This document shows positions 31,534-43,636 of a stretch of 64,000 bases of DNA, in pieces; position 1 is the stretch's first letter; every line of letters begins with the position of its first letter. Source of the DNA: Orientallactaga sibirica (taxonomy: Eukaryota > Chordata > Mammalia > Rodentia > Dipodidae); contig JAEOAD010000034.1 in the NCBI GenBank assembly GCA_036365145.1, positions 20,117,501 through 20,181,500 on the forward strand, read 5' to 3'. The position numbers and the translations under genes are program-made. The notes beneath the pieces were generated by a model, which searched no databases, was not told the DNA's origin, and saw only the letters and a list, made by a program, of their open reading frames with translations.

Positions 31534-31570
31534 GCCCCAAACTATTGAAAATATGACAGTTAGTGATGCT

Positions 31571-31620
31571 TTTTTAAAATTTTTATTTATTTTTTATTTA
31601 TTTGAGAAAGAGGCAGGGGG

Positions 31621-31652
<32 letters not shown>

Positions 31653-31807
31653 AAGAATAGGCATGCCAGGGCTTCTAGCCACTACAAAAGGACTCCAGAG
31701 GCATGTGCTGCCTGTACATCTTGTTTATGTGGGTCCTGGGGAATCAAACCTAGGTTCTTAGGCTTTGCAAATGAGCACTTTAACCAATAAAGCCATCTAT
31801 CCAGCCC
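31571..31807 (-). mobile_element. tRNA-derived rodent SINE
   Basis: Right end 'ccaataaagccatctatcca' is the head in reverse. 'ggaatcaaacctaggttctt' contains the reversed B-box, and a GA-rich tract at 31,618-31,655 with an A/T-rich tail lies at the left. The TSD is probably 'gttagtgat' (31,559) and 'gctagtgat' (31,812). A 62-residue frame inside is incidental. Confidence 0.92.
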
Positions 31808-31879
31808 AGTAGCTAGTGATTCTTAATGATTACAATACATAAATTTATGAAGCACTTAATCCATGTTGGAAGTTCTCCT

Positions 31880-32090
31880 AATTTATGCTCTATCAAACAA
31901 ATTTTCAAAAGAAATTAAAGGTAGATGGTATTGTGATACTTGTGCATTTAGCAGAGAGAGAAACAGAAGCATAGGGAAGGGTTTTTTAAACTTTATTACT
32001 TAGTGGCAGAGTCTGAATTCTAACTTGAGGTGTCAGATTACAGAGCTCAGGCACAAGCATTTTGCTTGATCACTTCTATGCATTAAGAGA
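31880..32090 (-). mobile_element. probable MIR
   Basis: 'agcagagagagaaacagaag', 'ttattacttagtggcagagt' and 'ctgaattctaacttgaggtg' fit the reversed MIR core (cacttactagctgtgtg...). Confidence 0.5.
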
Positions 32091-32272
32091 TGCTATTACA
32101 TCCAAATATAGTACACAGCAAAAAAAGCCCCAAATAACAGAAAACTATGTTTATAAATCTAATTCTACAAAGTGAAAGCTAAATTCATTATCCCCTATGG
32201 CCTCTTCATTAGGTCTCTGTAATTTTTATTTTGTAATAAAATGCAATTTGAATGTAAAAAAAAATATGGTCA

Positions 32273-32437
32273 GGAACTGGGGAGATGGCTCAGCACTAAA
32301 AGGCACTTGCTTGTAAAGCCTGGTGGTCTGGGTTCAATTCCCCAGTGCCCATATAAAGCCAGACTCCAAAAGTGGTGCTAGAATTGATTTGCAGTGGCAG
32401 GAGGTCTGGGTGCTCCATTCTCTCTCTCAAATAAAAG
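32273..32437 (+). mobile_element. tRNA-derived SINE, internally shortened
   Basis: Head 'ggaactggggagatggctca', intact B-box 'gggttcaattccccagt', core 'agccagactccaaaagtggt' and end 'cattctctctctcaaataaa'. It lacks most of the pyrimidine tail and the 'gccctggcgcgcc' block. Short TSD 'atggtca' at 32,266-32,272 and 32,438-32,444. Confidence 0.9.
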
Positions 32438-32444
32438 ATGGTCA

Positions 32445-34585
32445 TATAAAGTGATAGGTGCCTTAATAGAAAATGCCAAGGTAGAGCTGAGGAAAATAGC
32501 AGCCTTTTACGAGCACTGCATTTGTGCATACAGAAAAGTAAACATGGGCCCTTTTCCCACCTGCACTCCTTATTTATGCACAAAAGAGTGAGTTGAAGTG
32601 AACCATGTCATTAGAGGCCTAAACTCCAATTGTCCCTCTCTCTGGCCTGGAGCCAGATCCCTGGTTCAGTCCGTGTCATTTTTCTCTGAGGTATGTACAA
32701 AGTAGAGGTTACTCATGTCACATCTGTTCCTGCTTTGTGGGTTCATTGGAAAAAAAATTCAGTGACTTTATTTTCCAAGGGAGACCCTTTTAAGAAAGGC
32801 CGGATGCAGGGTGGCCAGGAGGGAAACCTGTGAACAGCCTTAAAAGCAATCTTTCAGCTTTTGCATTCATAAAGCATACCTTGGCATATGTGCTCAGGAC
32901 TCTAACAACTCCTCCCAAATCTGGCTCAGTTTAGAATTTCAGAAACGTCACAATGCTGCATTCCTTCTCTGCAGAGGAAATCAAACCTCTGTGTCTATAT
33001 TACACACCCATATGCAAAATTTTCAAAGATAGTAATGGGTTTTCTTTGTCTTTTTATTCCCACAAGAACAGCTTCTAGCATTAAAACACCTTTTTTTTTT
33101 TTTTTTGAGTCCTAGTTTTCTAGTGAAAAGATATTGTCCTGCTAAAAGCCTTTGTTTGAACTGAATAGTTTTAGGTAGTATTATTTCTAGGATTCTTTCA
33201 CATCATCTTATATATTCCCCATTTTAAAGTTCTTGTACAATATCTGGATAGACTTACTGACAAATTCTATATAACTCAGAAATTCCATTTAGAAAATATA
33301 GTTTGAAATATTTCCATGGTGGAATGCATATAATTTCTTGATAAGGAGCATCATGGATATTATTTCCTTTTTCTCTTTTAATAGATTAGCAATAATTCCA
33401 TTAGCAAAAGGACAAGTAGAGCTGAAAGTCTTAAGACTTACATGAACCCTTGAACTGCTATGTGACGGAGTGTCCATGTGATACATACATTCAGAATATC
33501 TACACTGAAAACCCCATAAAGAATTGATTAGAAGGGGAAATCCTGAATGGAAAGATCAGAGAAAGAATAGATAAACAAAACACTATTCATGTTCGTCATC
33601 AAATTACTTAGGAGTAGGAAGAGAACTCTCTTGCAGACTTGTTTAACTCTCCTATAAACAGGCTCAGGGAATATGCATCCTTCCTCTTTACCTTAGGTAA
33701 CTAATTTGTCTTTATGCTTCTTGTTTCTTCTGCTATGTACCAGAAGCTCTTTCTGAGCAGATAACATGTTTTGGAAATTATGTTTGTCTTCATGTTTAGG
33801 CCAGAATTTGCTACCCATAAGCATTATTTGATGGCGTTATACAGTCCTCCTCTGTTTGTGTCTCACTCTGCTTGTCTCTCCTCCTACCCTTTGGAAAAAA
33901 TTGTGCTGCTCACTGCTGATGATTTGATATGCTGGATACCATGAAGTTTTCTATTTCCATTTCTTTGTGTAGGCATCCATTCTCTGAAGTCAACATTTCT
34001 AAGCAACTATTTCCAATTCTGTGACTATTCTTCTAAGACTCAATGTAACATTTTCAGTGAGAGCTTCACCTTTCTTATCTGTAAAATAAAAATACAAAAC
34101 AAAGTTTTTATAATAGTATTTTGTATGTGCTAAGAATTGAATACACTTAATATTTATTCCATTCATGAATTTTCTTAACGCTTTGTGGCCTGTATACTGC
34201 CAGCTATCTCATAATAATTTACCTTTTGACCTCTTTCATCCTTGCTTCTTTACAGGGAAAACAAAACAAATCAATAAAAAGCAATTTTAATATCACATTT
34301 TAAAATGCTTGGCTGAAAAAGATCATTTTTTAATTCATATTGCAATATCTATTATGGCAGTAGATTGAAACATTGTACCATGTCTTCATTTACTGGGCCA
34401 GTTGTCTGGTTGTGTTTAAGTTGTGCAGCAATTAATTTGAAAACAAGTTAATATTCACTACATGAGATACCATTTATCTGAGGAAAAGGTGAATTGAAAG
34501 AGGGTTTTGGACTTTCATTCATTAGGCAGTCCTCAGTCAGTGTAATCTTAGAACATTTACATGAGTTTATTTATTGAAGCATCCA
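32445..34585. other. mainly unique DNA, no gene seen
   Basis: 2.1 kb without young repeats apart from T16 at 33,091-33,106. The stretch 32,600-33,080 is comparatively balanced in composition and free of repeats. 'tttcttatctgtaaaataaa' near 34,075 hints at a MIR fragment. No credible open frame. Confidence 0.45.
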
Positions 34586-34589
34586 TTTT

Positions 34590-35225
34590 TTTAAATAATT
34601 TATTATTTTGTTTATATTCTAATTTTATATTCATATTGGTGACTCCATTATCCTTCTCCCTGTCCTTTCCCCTCCAAAGGGACCCTCATCAGTGGGGAAT
34701 GTGGATCATGCACTTTGGGGGTAGTCAAGAATTATGGGGGATAGGCCAAGTCTCTGTGCATAATGACCCAACTTGTGTCTCTAACACTCTTTCTGCTCCC
34801 TCTTCCATGAATTTCTCTAAGCCACGTTGGGATCATTTTGGTTCATTTTAGTTCAGTGGTGAGGTTTTGGGAGCCTCTGTGTCTCTGAGTATCTGGCTTA
34901 GCAGGAGTTAGATGTTCTCTCTGTTTATCTCCTTCAGCCTTTTTCTGGTGTCATGTTCAGCAAGAAAGCTGTACTCTTGCCCTTTCCCCACCTTACTCTA
35001 TGGTTTCAGCTGGGGCCCTGGTGAGGTGTGATAGGCTAATCGTCCCTTCAGGTCCGTCATCCATCTGAAAAAGATAAGCAAATTCTCCAAAGGAGAGAGA
35101 ATTTAGTACTAGATAGATGGAATGGCCATAATTATTTTAGAGAGAATTTTATATGCGTAGGCCCTCTTCTAGCCCACATTTGATGGCAGCTTGATCTTGG
35201 AGACTGGGCTCATTTTTTGTACATC
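34590..35225 (-). mobile_element. L1 3' UTR
   Basis: On the minus strand the order is: 'gagcccagtctccaagatca', 'ccagggccccagctgaaacc', 'agaaattcatggaagaggga', 'gcataatgacccaa' complement, 'cattccccactgatgagggt' and an A/T-rich end. The last block recurs at 50,810-50,830 in the plus-strand L1, and the whole element recurs rearranged at 18,225-18,960. Confidence 0.8.
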
Positions 35226-35234
35226 GATGAAGAA

Positions 35235-35985
35235 TCCATTTTATCAAATATCTTTAGGACATTAGGCCAGACAGTACATTATGCAAATAACATTTAAAAA
35301 TGATAGTATCTTTGATCTAAAGATATTAAGTAGAGAAAACAAACCCACATAAAAGACAACTGGCAGTCTAGTGGGCTTTCTTCTATGAACACATGATCCT
35401 TTGGAAGACAAGGAAGAAAACAAAGACTAGAGGCTTCCTAGAGGAAGTGACAAGATCTAGCATGGGAGAACATGAAGTGTCAGTACCAGATACAGTACGA
35501 GGTTTTCTGGTCCAAATGTTCTTGCTATAAGCCAGAAAATAGTTGCAAAAATTCCCAGTATCATGTGACATAGTACAAGAAGCTTGAACTAGAAACTTAT
35601 TGGTTAAATTACCTTTATAATAACTTCAATTTACATATAGTTTCATGGGACATGGACAGATATTCTGTGGAAGGGAGCCCAATATGTTGTGCATAGTACA
35701 AAACGTTTGCTAGGCATTTATACTTGTGAAAAGAAGAGGGGAAGATTCAGGACTGAGATTTAGAGGACGTTAGATAGCTACAAAGATCTGGCAAGCCTCA
35801 ACAATTCTAGAATGGAATGAGGCAGAAAGCTTCCCCTTAAAAAATGTACAAAATGATGCATACTTCCCTTACTTTTTTCACTCAGTAGCTGCATGCAAAT
35901 CACCCAGGAAGGGAGTAAGCTCTATGAGATAGTTCTTGCAGTCTGACAGACCTTAAAATTGCCAACCAATGACCACACTCTTCAT
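35235..35985. other. unannotated DNA
   Basis: No gene or repeat recognised. Confidence 0.4.
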
Positions 35986-35989
35986 GCTT

Positions 35990-36370
35990 GGTTCATGTAG
36001 CAGAGACCTTTACATTACTGAGACAAAATATCAGATCAAAAGCAGGTGGTGGAAGGAAAGAGTCTATTAGATCTTACATTTTCAAAAGAAAGTTTCATCA
36101 TGACAGGGAAAGTATGACAAAACAGACAACTGAGCATTACATCTTGTCACAGCAACTGGGAGAAAGCAGCAAAACCTCGCTACGTAGCTAGCTAGCAATG
36201 TAAAAGTGGCTGGATTATAAAATCCCAAGGTCGGCCCCCAATGACACATCTCTTCTAGCAAGGTTCCACTTCTCAAAGGCCCCACAAATTTTCCAAATGG
36301 CCACCAGTTGGGACCAACTTTTCAAAACACTTAAGGCTAGAGAGGACACTTCATTCAAACCAGCACAGAT
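35990..36370 (-). mobile_element. dispersed repeat family 'A' copy
   Basis: 'aagtttcatcatgacaggga', 'gctggattataaaatcccaa', 'cccccaatgacacatctctt' and 'caccagttgggaccaacttt' with 'cattcaaaccagcac'. It overlaps two short frames with no coding character. Confidence 0.65.
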
Positions 36371-36506
36371 GGCATGGTATGCCCATATTTACAGTGGATT
36401 TGAGTGCCTATCAGTACCTACCATTACAGTGGATTTCTGAACCTATCAACACATAACTAGGCCCAACTAATATTTATTGAAAATTCACTAAATGATAAAC
36501 ACCATG

Positions 36507-36862
36507 TGTGATAGTTTGAATGGATGTCCCTCAATATATACAAGAATTTTATTCAAGCTTGGCTAGAGGAAGTGTCACTGTGGGAAAATCCTAGGTTCGA
36601 ACCCCAAGGTGTGTTTGGGGGATGGATCTGTTTCCAGATTAAAGATGTTCACAGTGCTGTAGTTCTGCCTGGGGCACCTGGAGTTCTGGAGTGGGGTTGC
36701 TTATGGTGGTGGTTGTTTTAATCTCTACCTGGACCTGTGAAAGCCGGCCAACTTTTGCCATTATAGAACCTCCCCTGTATCTGTAAGCTTCAATAAATCC
36801 CTTCCTTCCATAAATAGGCCTGGTTTGGAAGTTCATCCCAGCAACTGAAGCTACCAGCTACA
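36507..36862 (+). mobile_element. solo LTR (ERVL/MaLR-like)
   Basis: 356-bp element beginning TGTGATAGTTTGAATGG and ending AGCTACA, so it has TG...CA termini. A polyadenylation signal is in 'agcttcaataaatcccttcc'. A 5-bp TSD 'ccatg' lies at 36,502-36,506 and 36,863-36,867. The same LTR family is at 43,637-44,021. No internal retroviral sequence is nearby, so it is a solo LTR. The 5-bp TSD fits the class III/MaLR group. Confidence 0.85.
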
Positions 36863-36887
36863 CCATGCTAGGAAGTTTTATGTACAT

Positions 36888-37131
36888 TTCTTTCTTTTTT
36901 TAGAGAGATAGGGTGAGAGTAAGAGTGAGAGAGAGAGAGGAGAGAGAGAATTGGCCAGTGCCTCAGCCACTACTATAAAACTCTAGAGGCTTTCGCCACC
37001 TACTGGGCATGTGCGAACTTGCACTTGCTTCACCTTTGTGCATCTGTCTTTTGTGGGATGTGGAGAGTGGAATATGTGTCCTTAGGCTTCACAGGCAAGC
37101 ACCTCAACCACTAAGCCATCTCCCCAGCCCA
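36888..37131 (-). mobile_element. tRNA-derived SINE, long central-module variant
   Basis: Right end 'ccactaagccatctccccag'. Middle (36,991-37,050) 'tttcgccacctactgggcat' and 'cacttgcttcacctttgtgc' holds the extra about 35 bp seen in the copies at 186 and 11,227. GA-rich tract at the left. TSD 'ttttatgtacat' is perfect at 36,876-36,887 and 37,132-37,143. Confidence 0.93.
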
Positions 37132-37189
37132 TTTTATGTACATATCTCATTAGATCTTCCAAAACCATGGAATGTCAACAGGTAAACCA

Positions 37190-38568
37190 ACTTTCTGGTG
37201 GGAATCCTGAGCACCTGCACAGTGCCACTTATAGTTGAGACCAGCAGCAGACACTGCAGCAACCACTTGCCTCAAGAGCGAGCTGGGAAATACTTTGTCT
37301 GCAATTTTGTTTAAGAGATGCTATCCATCCAGAGTCAAAATGCTGACATTTGCATTGATTTTATTTCCTCCCTGAGTAGTTGTCAGTGATTACTGACCAT
37401 TTTTCATGCAAACATAAGTCTATATCTTAATTTTGGAGTATATACTTACCTCTGTTTGCTAAACCTAACTCTTATTCAGTTCCAACACTAGGTTTGGCTC
37501 ACTCAGCCAATAGCAACAGTATTTTTCCTCTTTCATATGGTGGAAAGGATACCCAATTAGGATACCTAACTGGATACTTAGAGTGCATTTACATGTGAGG
37601 GTCTCAGCAACTTGCAGTCATTTTAGGCAAAAGCTTTACTGATTCTCATGGGAATTCTGATGGTCAATGCATTGAAGACATTGTACACATCTTCATTTAG
37701 ATGCAACTTTTCAGTCACAAAGGTTGTTCAGTTATTTACAATAATTTGATCATGACCCTTTTCCTCCAAATTGGAGAAACAAAACAAAAAAAAAATCAAA
37801 TCCAAGTTAGGATTGCTACCTCTCTGTACAACTGTTTATAGACTACACATCTTTATATTTTCCACTTTCTTATTTGAATTTTAAAACATACTCAATCATA
37901 TCTTATTGTGTAGAAGTAAACCAGACTAGGAATGATGGTATCATGCAAAAAATCAAGCATAATTTTATGGGTCAGAACCATTCCTTGAATTTAGGCATGT
38001 AAGTAGTTCCCTTTCCTCCAAAGGAAAAGGCTTTGTAACAGATCCCCTTCGTAACAGGAGGAAGACATCAAGTATATGTACACACATAATGGTCCTTAAA
38101 TGCAAGAATATATACACCATAAAAGGAGAAGTCTTCACTTAAACACATGATTAATAGTCTCTATATTTCAGAAATCAGGCTAGAGTGGATTTATTTCTGT
38201 GATCATCTCCCAGGCAAAGAGAGTGCAATTGGGAGAAAAGAAACAAAGACTAAATGGATAGTGGATTCATGCTAAGAGAGTCAGTGAAATTAATAAAATT
38301 TTCACATTTCTTCCATATTAGGAAATACTAATATTCTTAGAATAAAGAATGGAATTATAGACACTCAGCATAGAACTCCTAATTTTAAAGCTAATACTTG
38401 TTCTATTTGCTGTAAGTGTCAGAGCGCTCTGATTCATAACTCCATGGGGCTCAGCACTGTTTGTCCCAGTAGGCAGCAGAAGTAGAGAAAAAAAAAAAAA
38501 AATCTTTTGGAAATACTGTGGACAATCCTAGGCATATGGGCATTTTGCTTGTTTCATATGACTTGCAT

Positions 38569-38604
<36 letters not shown>

Positions 38605-39400
38605 CTGTTTATCCAGGCTATTCTGCATATACATATCTGTTATTGTTACATGAAATTATTTTTTTTTTTTTTTTTTCTTAAACTTGTAGATGCTCCTATT
38701 CTATTGTGTTTCTTCCATTCAAACGTTTTAAAAACTCAGCCAGGACATCAACAAATTTCACAGATAGGGTTGCACTAATTGAACCAAATCAACTGTCGAT
38801 CTGGTTAAAGGAATAGATTCCTAGGCCAAACCATTGAGTACTCAGTCTTGGAGATGTTTGAGATGAAGAAGAGCCATCTCCATTAATTTGTTCCATTTGT
38901 TTGGCCCATTAATGTCTCGGAAATTTCTTTAAGATGATTACCATTTGGACATGCACATTGCTCTAACCTAGAGCATATTGTGTTTATATGGTACCTCTTT
39001 GGGACCTTAAAAGTTTTTACACAGATAACTATTTTCATGAACATTCATAAGAAATCCCTCCATAGCTAGTATTTTTGTTTAAATGCTTTTGTCTAAAGAT
39101 TTATGAGCTTTTTTTGAGAAGAGTAATACACTTTAACAGTAATATTTCATTTTGAAATAATTCCATTACATGAAATTCCTCTCAGAAGTATTTTTTCTTC
39201 ACCCAGATCCATCTGGGTACTCAACTTTTGAGACCCATTGTTCTATAAGAAGTTTGAAATTTTTCCCCTGGACTTCCTCTCATATTAGTTTTGTAAAATG
39301 GACTCTTATGTTCTCCATGAAATCTGGTCAGTACTTTCACTAAAAAGTATGCCTGTTGTTCAGAATATAGGATTTTATGGTACCATTTCAATTTGGCTCC
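37190..39400. other. unannotated DNA with simple repeats
   Basis: It contains A-runs at about 38,487-38,502, (TG)n at 38,571-38,603 and T18 at about 38,659-38,676. No gene. Confidence 0.45.
38571..38603. repeat. (TG)n microsatellite
   Basis: About 15 TG units. Confidence 0.95.
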
Positions 39401-39408
39401 CTATTTGT

Positions 39409-39483
39409 GCCCCCCACCTTTACCCTCCCTCCCACCCTTTCACTCCCTCCTACCCTTACCCTCCCCTCCATCCCACCCTCCCT
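39409..39483 (-). repeat. C-rich tract, G-quadruplex capable on minus strand
   Basis: The plus strand at 39,423-39,437 is CCCTCCCTCCCACCC: four G-triplets with 1-nt loops on the minus strand, a textbook G4 motif. A second cluster at 39,453-39,482 has six C-runs of three or more. It could be the polypurine tract of a decayed minus-strand L1 3' UTR, but flanking L1 sequence is not convincing. Confidence 0.8.
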
Positions 39484-39489
39484 ATTGTC

Positions 39490-42235
39490 TGGTCCTCAGG
39501 GTACTTATTAGGTATGACAGCATCTTGGGCAGATTCAGTATGTGATTCGTATTTTTAGAAATTTTTCTACATGAAAAAAATACCCATCCATTCTTCATCA
39601 ACTAAAATGCTACCTATCTCAGAAAGTAATCCCACTTTCCCACCATGTCACAGCAGTCTCTTCTCACTTAACTTTACTTTCTCAGTTTATCTTTTCCTTA
39701 CTCACCACAACAGGCTTGTTTCCCATTATATGAAGGTTTTTACATTGGTATTCTTTCCTCTGCATTAGCCCATCAGCATTCTTTTTTGAAAAGCATTGAA
39801 ATTAACATTGGTTCTACTTTAATGGCTGCACTAATAGAATCTGTATTTGATTAATAGCCTTATTAATGGAAAATTTAAATGTTCATCACAGTACACTTAA
39901 AACATTGCTTTCTATGACATAAAAGGCAGCAAAACAGATACAAAAATAGGTAAACCCAAAATAAGTGTTTTCAAAATTGACAGGGATCTTTAATGTTTAG
40001 AATTGAAAGGATCTTATAAGTTATTTATTTCTATAAGTTTACTATAGAGACACATACTAAAAAGGCTCAATGTGGAAAATGAATTTACTAACTTTACACA
40101 ACCAGGTATGAAGAGAAGGGATAAAAGTCTGGGAGTCATGCCAAGAATTCTGATGCTTTCTCTTCTCTACCTTGAAAAAAAATTCCATTAAAATATCCAT
40201 AAACTCAATTATTCCTTAGCTCAAGGTGTTTATTCTGAAAGCAACAACATGACATCATGTGCTACTCTGGGTGGCTAAGATAGTTAGTTTCGACTATCTT
40301 ATAGCTAGCTACTCCAAACATGCTAAGGTACTGTTTATTAAATCCTGAATTGATAGACCTGAATTCAACAAATCTCTCTCAATATTTCTGGTAAATATTC
40401 ACCAAAGCTTGATCTTAACTGGATACTTTGAGTTTTTTTCCCTATAATTAAGATAGGGTTTTGTTTGTTGTGAGTCAAGGACATAATTTAGTGTAGGGAA
40501 AATAAGACTGATTGAATCCATTTTTCAAACATAACAAAAATAAGATACCTTTGAAGTATCCATTCTACTTGGAGGAAGACCTATACAAGTATCCAGTTTC
40601 CTACTATAAGAGAACTGGCTAATGCTAGAACAAATTGTGAGTATGTGAACACACATTTTTGTTTTTTGATACTTAAAGCCAAGTTATCTTCTCAGAGAAT
40701 GGGACCTATCAGAGACATTCAGTTTTACAAAGTATCTTATGGCATTCAACTTATATGAAAATGCGTGGAGCTGAGATATTGTCCAGAAACTATGGTGACT
40801 AATCAATGAATCCTCCTAGATAGCAAAATCATTATCTAGAGTAATTTATATCACACTCTCCTTCTCTTCAAGTCCTATCAGAAGTCACAGAATCTGCATT
40901 CTAAAAACACTCTTGAAAACCAAAAACAATAAAAACAGAAGCACTACTTCATGTCTGAAAAATCAACCATATTTGAGATTATTATTTGATTGCTCTTCAC
41001 CACAGTATTTTCCAAGTCTTCTATCAAGTCTCTTTGGGAGAGCAGGGTATTCTTAGCTAAACACTATTTGTTCTTCCTGACACCATTGGTTTTATAACGC
41101 ATTGTCTGCTATGATCTTCTAGTGTAAGTCTGTGCCTCAGGCATTGGGTTTTAGTCATGGCTGAAAGCATTATGGAAATTGTGTTGTTATTTTCTTTCTT
41201 CCATTATCATTTATCTTTTTCTTTACTGCCTTAAAGAGGTGCTAACATGACTCTTAGCAACAAAAGTTTTTTTTTTTTTTTTAATTCTCTGAAACTAGCT
41301 TTTAGCATGCTAATGTATAAGATGAAGGGAATACTAAATTATCTCATTTCTGTAAAAAAAAAAATTACACATAGAAGGTATTTCACATGGCAACACCAAC
41401 CAAATCATACTTGACCTACCTGGCAGTGACATTTATGGAGAAATAGAGCAATGGTTGGCTGTTAGCAGAGGAGAATGTGTCTTTGTCATATAATTGATGT
41501 TCCCAAATCCTATACCCATCATGCTGCCTAGGGAGCTGCATTTCAGAGCCCATTATGGTCTTGTTTTATCCATCAGTGTGAGGGTTTCACATATGGTGCC
41601 GAGTTCATCTTCATCTGCACCTTCTCATTCCAAATATTCTTGACCAGGTGTTTCATTCTGTCTCTCTGGGGGTATTGCCTCAAATGCCTGAGTTTGGATA
41701 TTTCAAAGAGTAGTCCACTCTTAAAATACATGCAACAACTATCCTTAATCTCCAGTGCCCACAAAAATGAGCTAGAGAACTGATAAAGGCAAATATTTGT
41801 GGAACTAAAACACAAAAATTCAGTGCTTTTTTGAAGGGTCCAGCCATCTATGTTCTAGGAAACTTATAATAATGTATGTGTGCCTGTACATCCAAATAAT
41901 GATACCCACAGTTTAAGTGTGGAGAAAAAAAAAAAAAACACAAGGCTAATCTTCATGGTTGCACATTCTTATTTTCATGGTTTCCACTACAACCACAACA
42001 TTTCTATGATGGCTAACTTCTTTCAGATGCTTGAACTAACCAGGTATGTGGAGTTTCTCAGTTTGTACTGGCTGTTTCCTTCCTCTGGAATTGGTTCCAT
42101 TATCTTTTGGTATGACTCAGTTCTTATGCCATAGTTAAAAAACATTTTCATTGTAAGAATTATCTCACCTTTTTATTGCTGAGTCCTCTCTACTCTTTAT
42201 TACTCACTGTCTCTTTATATTCTTCATTGAATTTT
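39490..42235. other. unannotated DNA
   Basis: 2.7 kb with no gene. T16 at about 41,267-41,282 and an A-run near 41,926-41,938. 'gctcaatgtggaaaatgaat' and 'gtctgggagtcatgccaaga' near 40,060-40,150 are faintly MIR-like. Confidence 0.4.
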
Positions 42236-42239
42236 CTTT

Positions 42240-42412
42240 ATTAGTCAGGGCTGCCTGGAGGAACTAAGCCAATAGAATAAATATTATATATTATAGTATA
42301 TAATATGTCTTGTATTTATATCATATTTTATATATCTGTATATTAATATGAATTTATAGACATGTAATAATTGGTATTTATTTATATAAAATGGATATAC
42401 ATGTTTCATATA

Positions 42413-42464
<52 letters not shown>

Positions 42465-42960
42465 TATATGCAGAAGGGGATGTTTTAGATTTATTTACAT
42501 GATATAGGCTGATATGTCCAACCATGGCTACTGCCTGCAGGTTGCAGAGGGTAAGAGCATAGTATCTGTTCAGTTTATGTGACTAGATGCCTCAGCAGTC
42601 ACAATCTAGTGCTAAAAGCTGGAGGATTCTTAGAGAGCTGCTGGTCTTCTGTCTATATTGGAAGGCCAATGAAGTTCTGATGGCAGGAAAAAAATGGGAG
42701 CAACAAGCAGCAACAACAACAATAGGAAAGACACATTCACAACTAAAATGCATGTTGCAGGTCAGCAGGATTGCCTTTTCTTCAGACACCTTTTTATCTA
42801 GGAAATTGCTGAAAGTGCTGCTCAGTCTGAGGGTCTCTCTTCCTGAGTTACTGCTTCCTGGAAACAAACAAAGGCCTCTCTAAGTTGATTTCTGATCCAA
42901 TCAAATTAACCATAGAAACTAACCAGAAACATATCTTATCACTTAGGAATTTTTGTGAAA
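42240..42960. mobile_element. ancient mammalian interspersed repeat with (TA)n
   Basis: 'agtcagggctgcctggagga', 'gccaatagaataaatattat', 'gatttatttacatgatatag' and 'tgatttctgatccaatcaaa' with 'ttaaccatagaaa' follow the layout of a widespread mammalian repeat that has an internal TA array and ends in '...attaaccatcac'. I cannot name it reliably. Confidence 0.45.
42422..42461. repeat. (TA)n microsatellite
   Basis: About 20 TA units within a wider AT-rich block (42,280-42,470). Confidence 0.96.
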
Positions 42961-42964
42961 TTTT

Positions 42965-43350
42965 AGGCCTGTTATGACAAAATCTTTATTGTACTTTCAC
43001 AGCAACGATATAAGCATAGGATAATTGTATCAGAACTATAAATTGCACAAAGATCTCAAAATCCAGTATAACAAGGAACATTACAAGGATAGAGCCTCAC
43101 AACCCTTCATCTGATTCAATTGGTTCTGAGGGAAATATATGGCAGGTTTAATATGTATCAACTGGTACTTGTTCCTATTTTATCTTTTTCCTAACCCCAA
43201 GTTTAAAAATTTTAAAACACTCCAAAGGAAGACAAGAAATTGATATCTGGATAGAAACTTAGTTAAATATTGGTAACATTCAGGCTATCTAACAAACTAT
43301 TCCATGTAAAGGATATGAAGTAAATAAGGGCACATTGGCACCTCTGCTTC
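42965..43350. other. unannotated DNA
   Basis: Nothing recognised. Confidence 0.4.
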
Positions 43351-43364
43351 AAACTGCCTAACTC

Positions 43365-43595
43365 GGGCTGGAGAGATGGCTTAGTGGTTAAGCACTTGCC
43401 TGTGAAGCCTAAGGACCCTGGTTCAAGGCTCGATTCTCCAGGACCAATGTAAGCCAGATGGACAAGGGGACACATGCATCTGGAGTTCGTTTGCAGTGGC
43501 TGGAGGCCCTGGCATGCCTATTCTCTCTCTCTCTACCTGCCTGTTTCTGTATCTCTATCTCTCTCTCTCAAAGAAATAAATAAAATATTTTTTAA
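43365..43595 (+). mobile_element. tRNA-derived rodent SINE
   Basis: Starts 'gggctggagagatggcttag'. The B-box area 'ggttcaaggctcgattctcc' carries a small insertion. Core is 'cagtggctggaggccctggc', with a pyrimidine tract and 'caaagaaataaataaaatat' tail. TSD 'aaactgcctaactc' is perfect at 43,351-43,364 and 43,596-43,609, so it is relatively young. Confidence 0.97.
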
Positions 43596-43636
43596 AAACT
43601 GCCTAACTCATTGCTCATTCTTACATAATCACAGGG

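Larger units (their letters stand above)
36465..37185 (-). mobile_element. MIR interrupted by LTR and SINE
   Basis: Three pieces, 36,465-36,506, 36,863-36,887 and 37,132-37,185, read across the insertions as a reversed MIR end: 'taatatttattgaaaattca', 'acaccatgctaggaagtttt' and 'atgtacatatctcattagat'. The gaps coincide exactly with the LTR and SINE bounds. Confidence 0.65.

Noticed and set aside
36179..36195. Palindromic 'gctacgtagc' and 'gctagctagc'
   Set aside because: Short, within a decayed family 'A' repeat, and with no further context.
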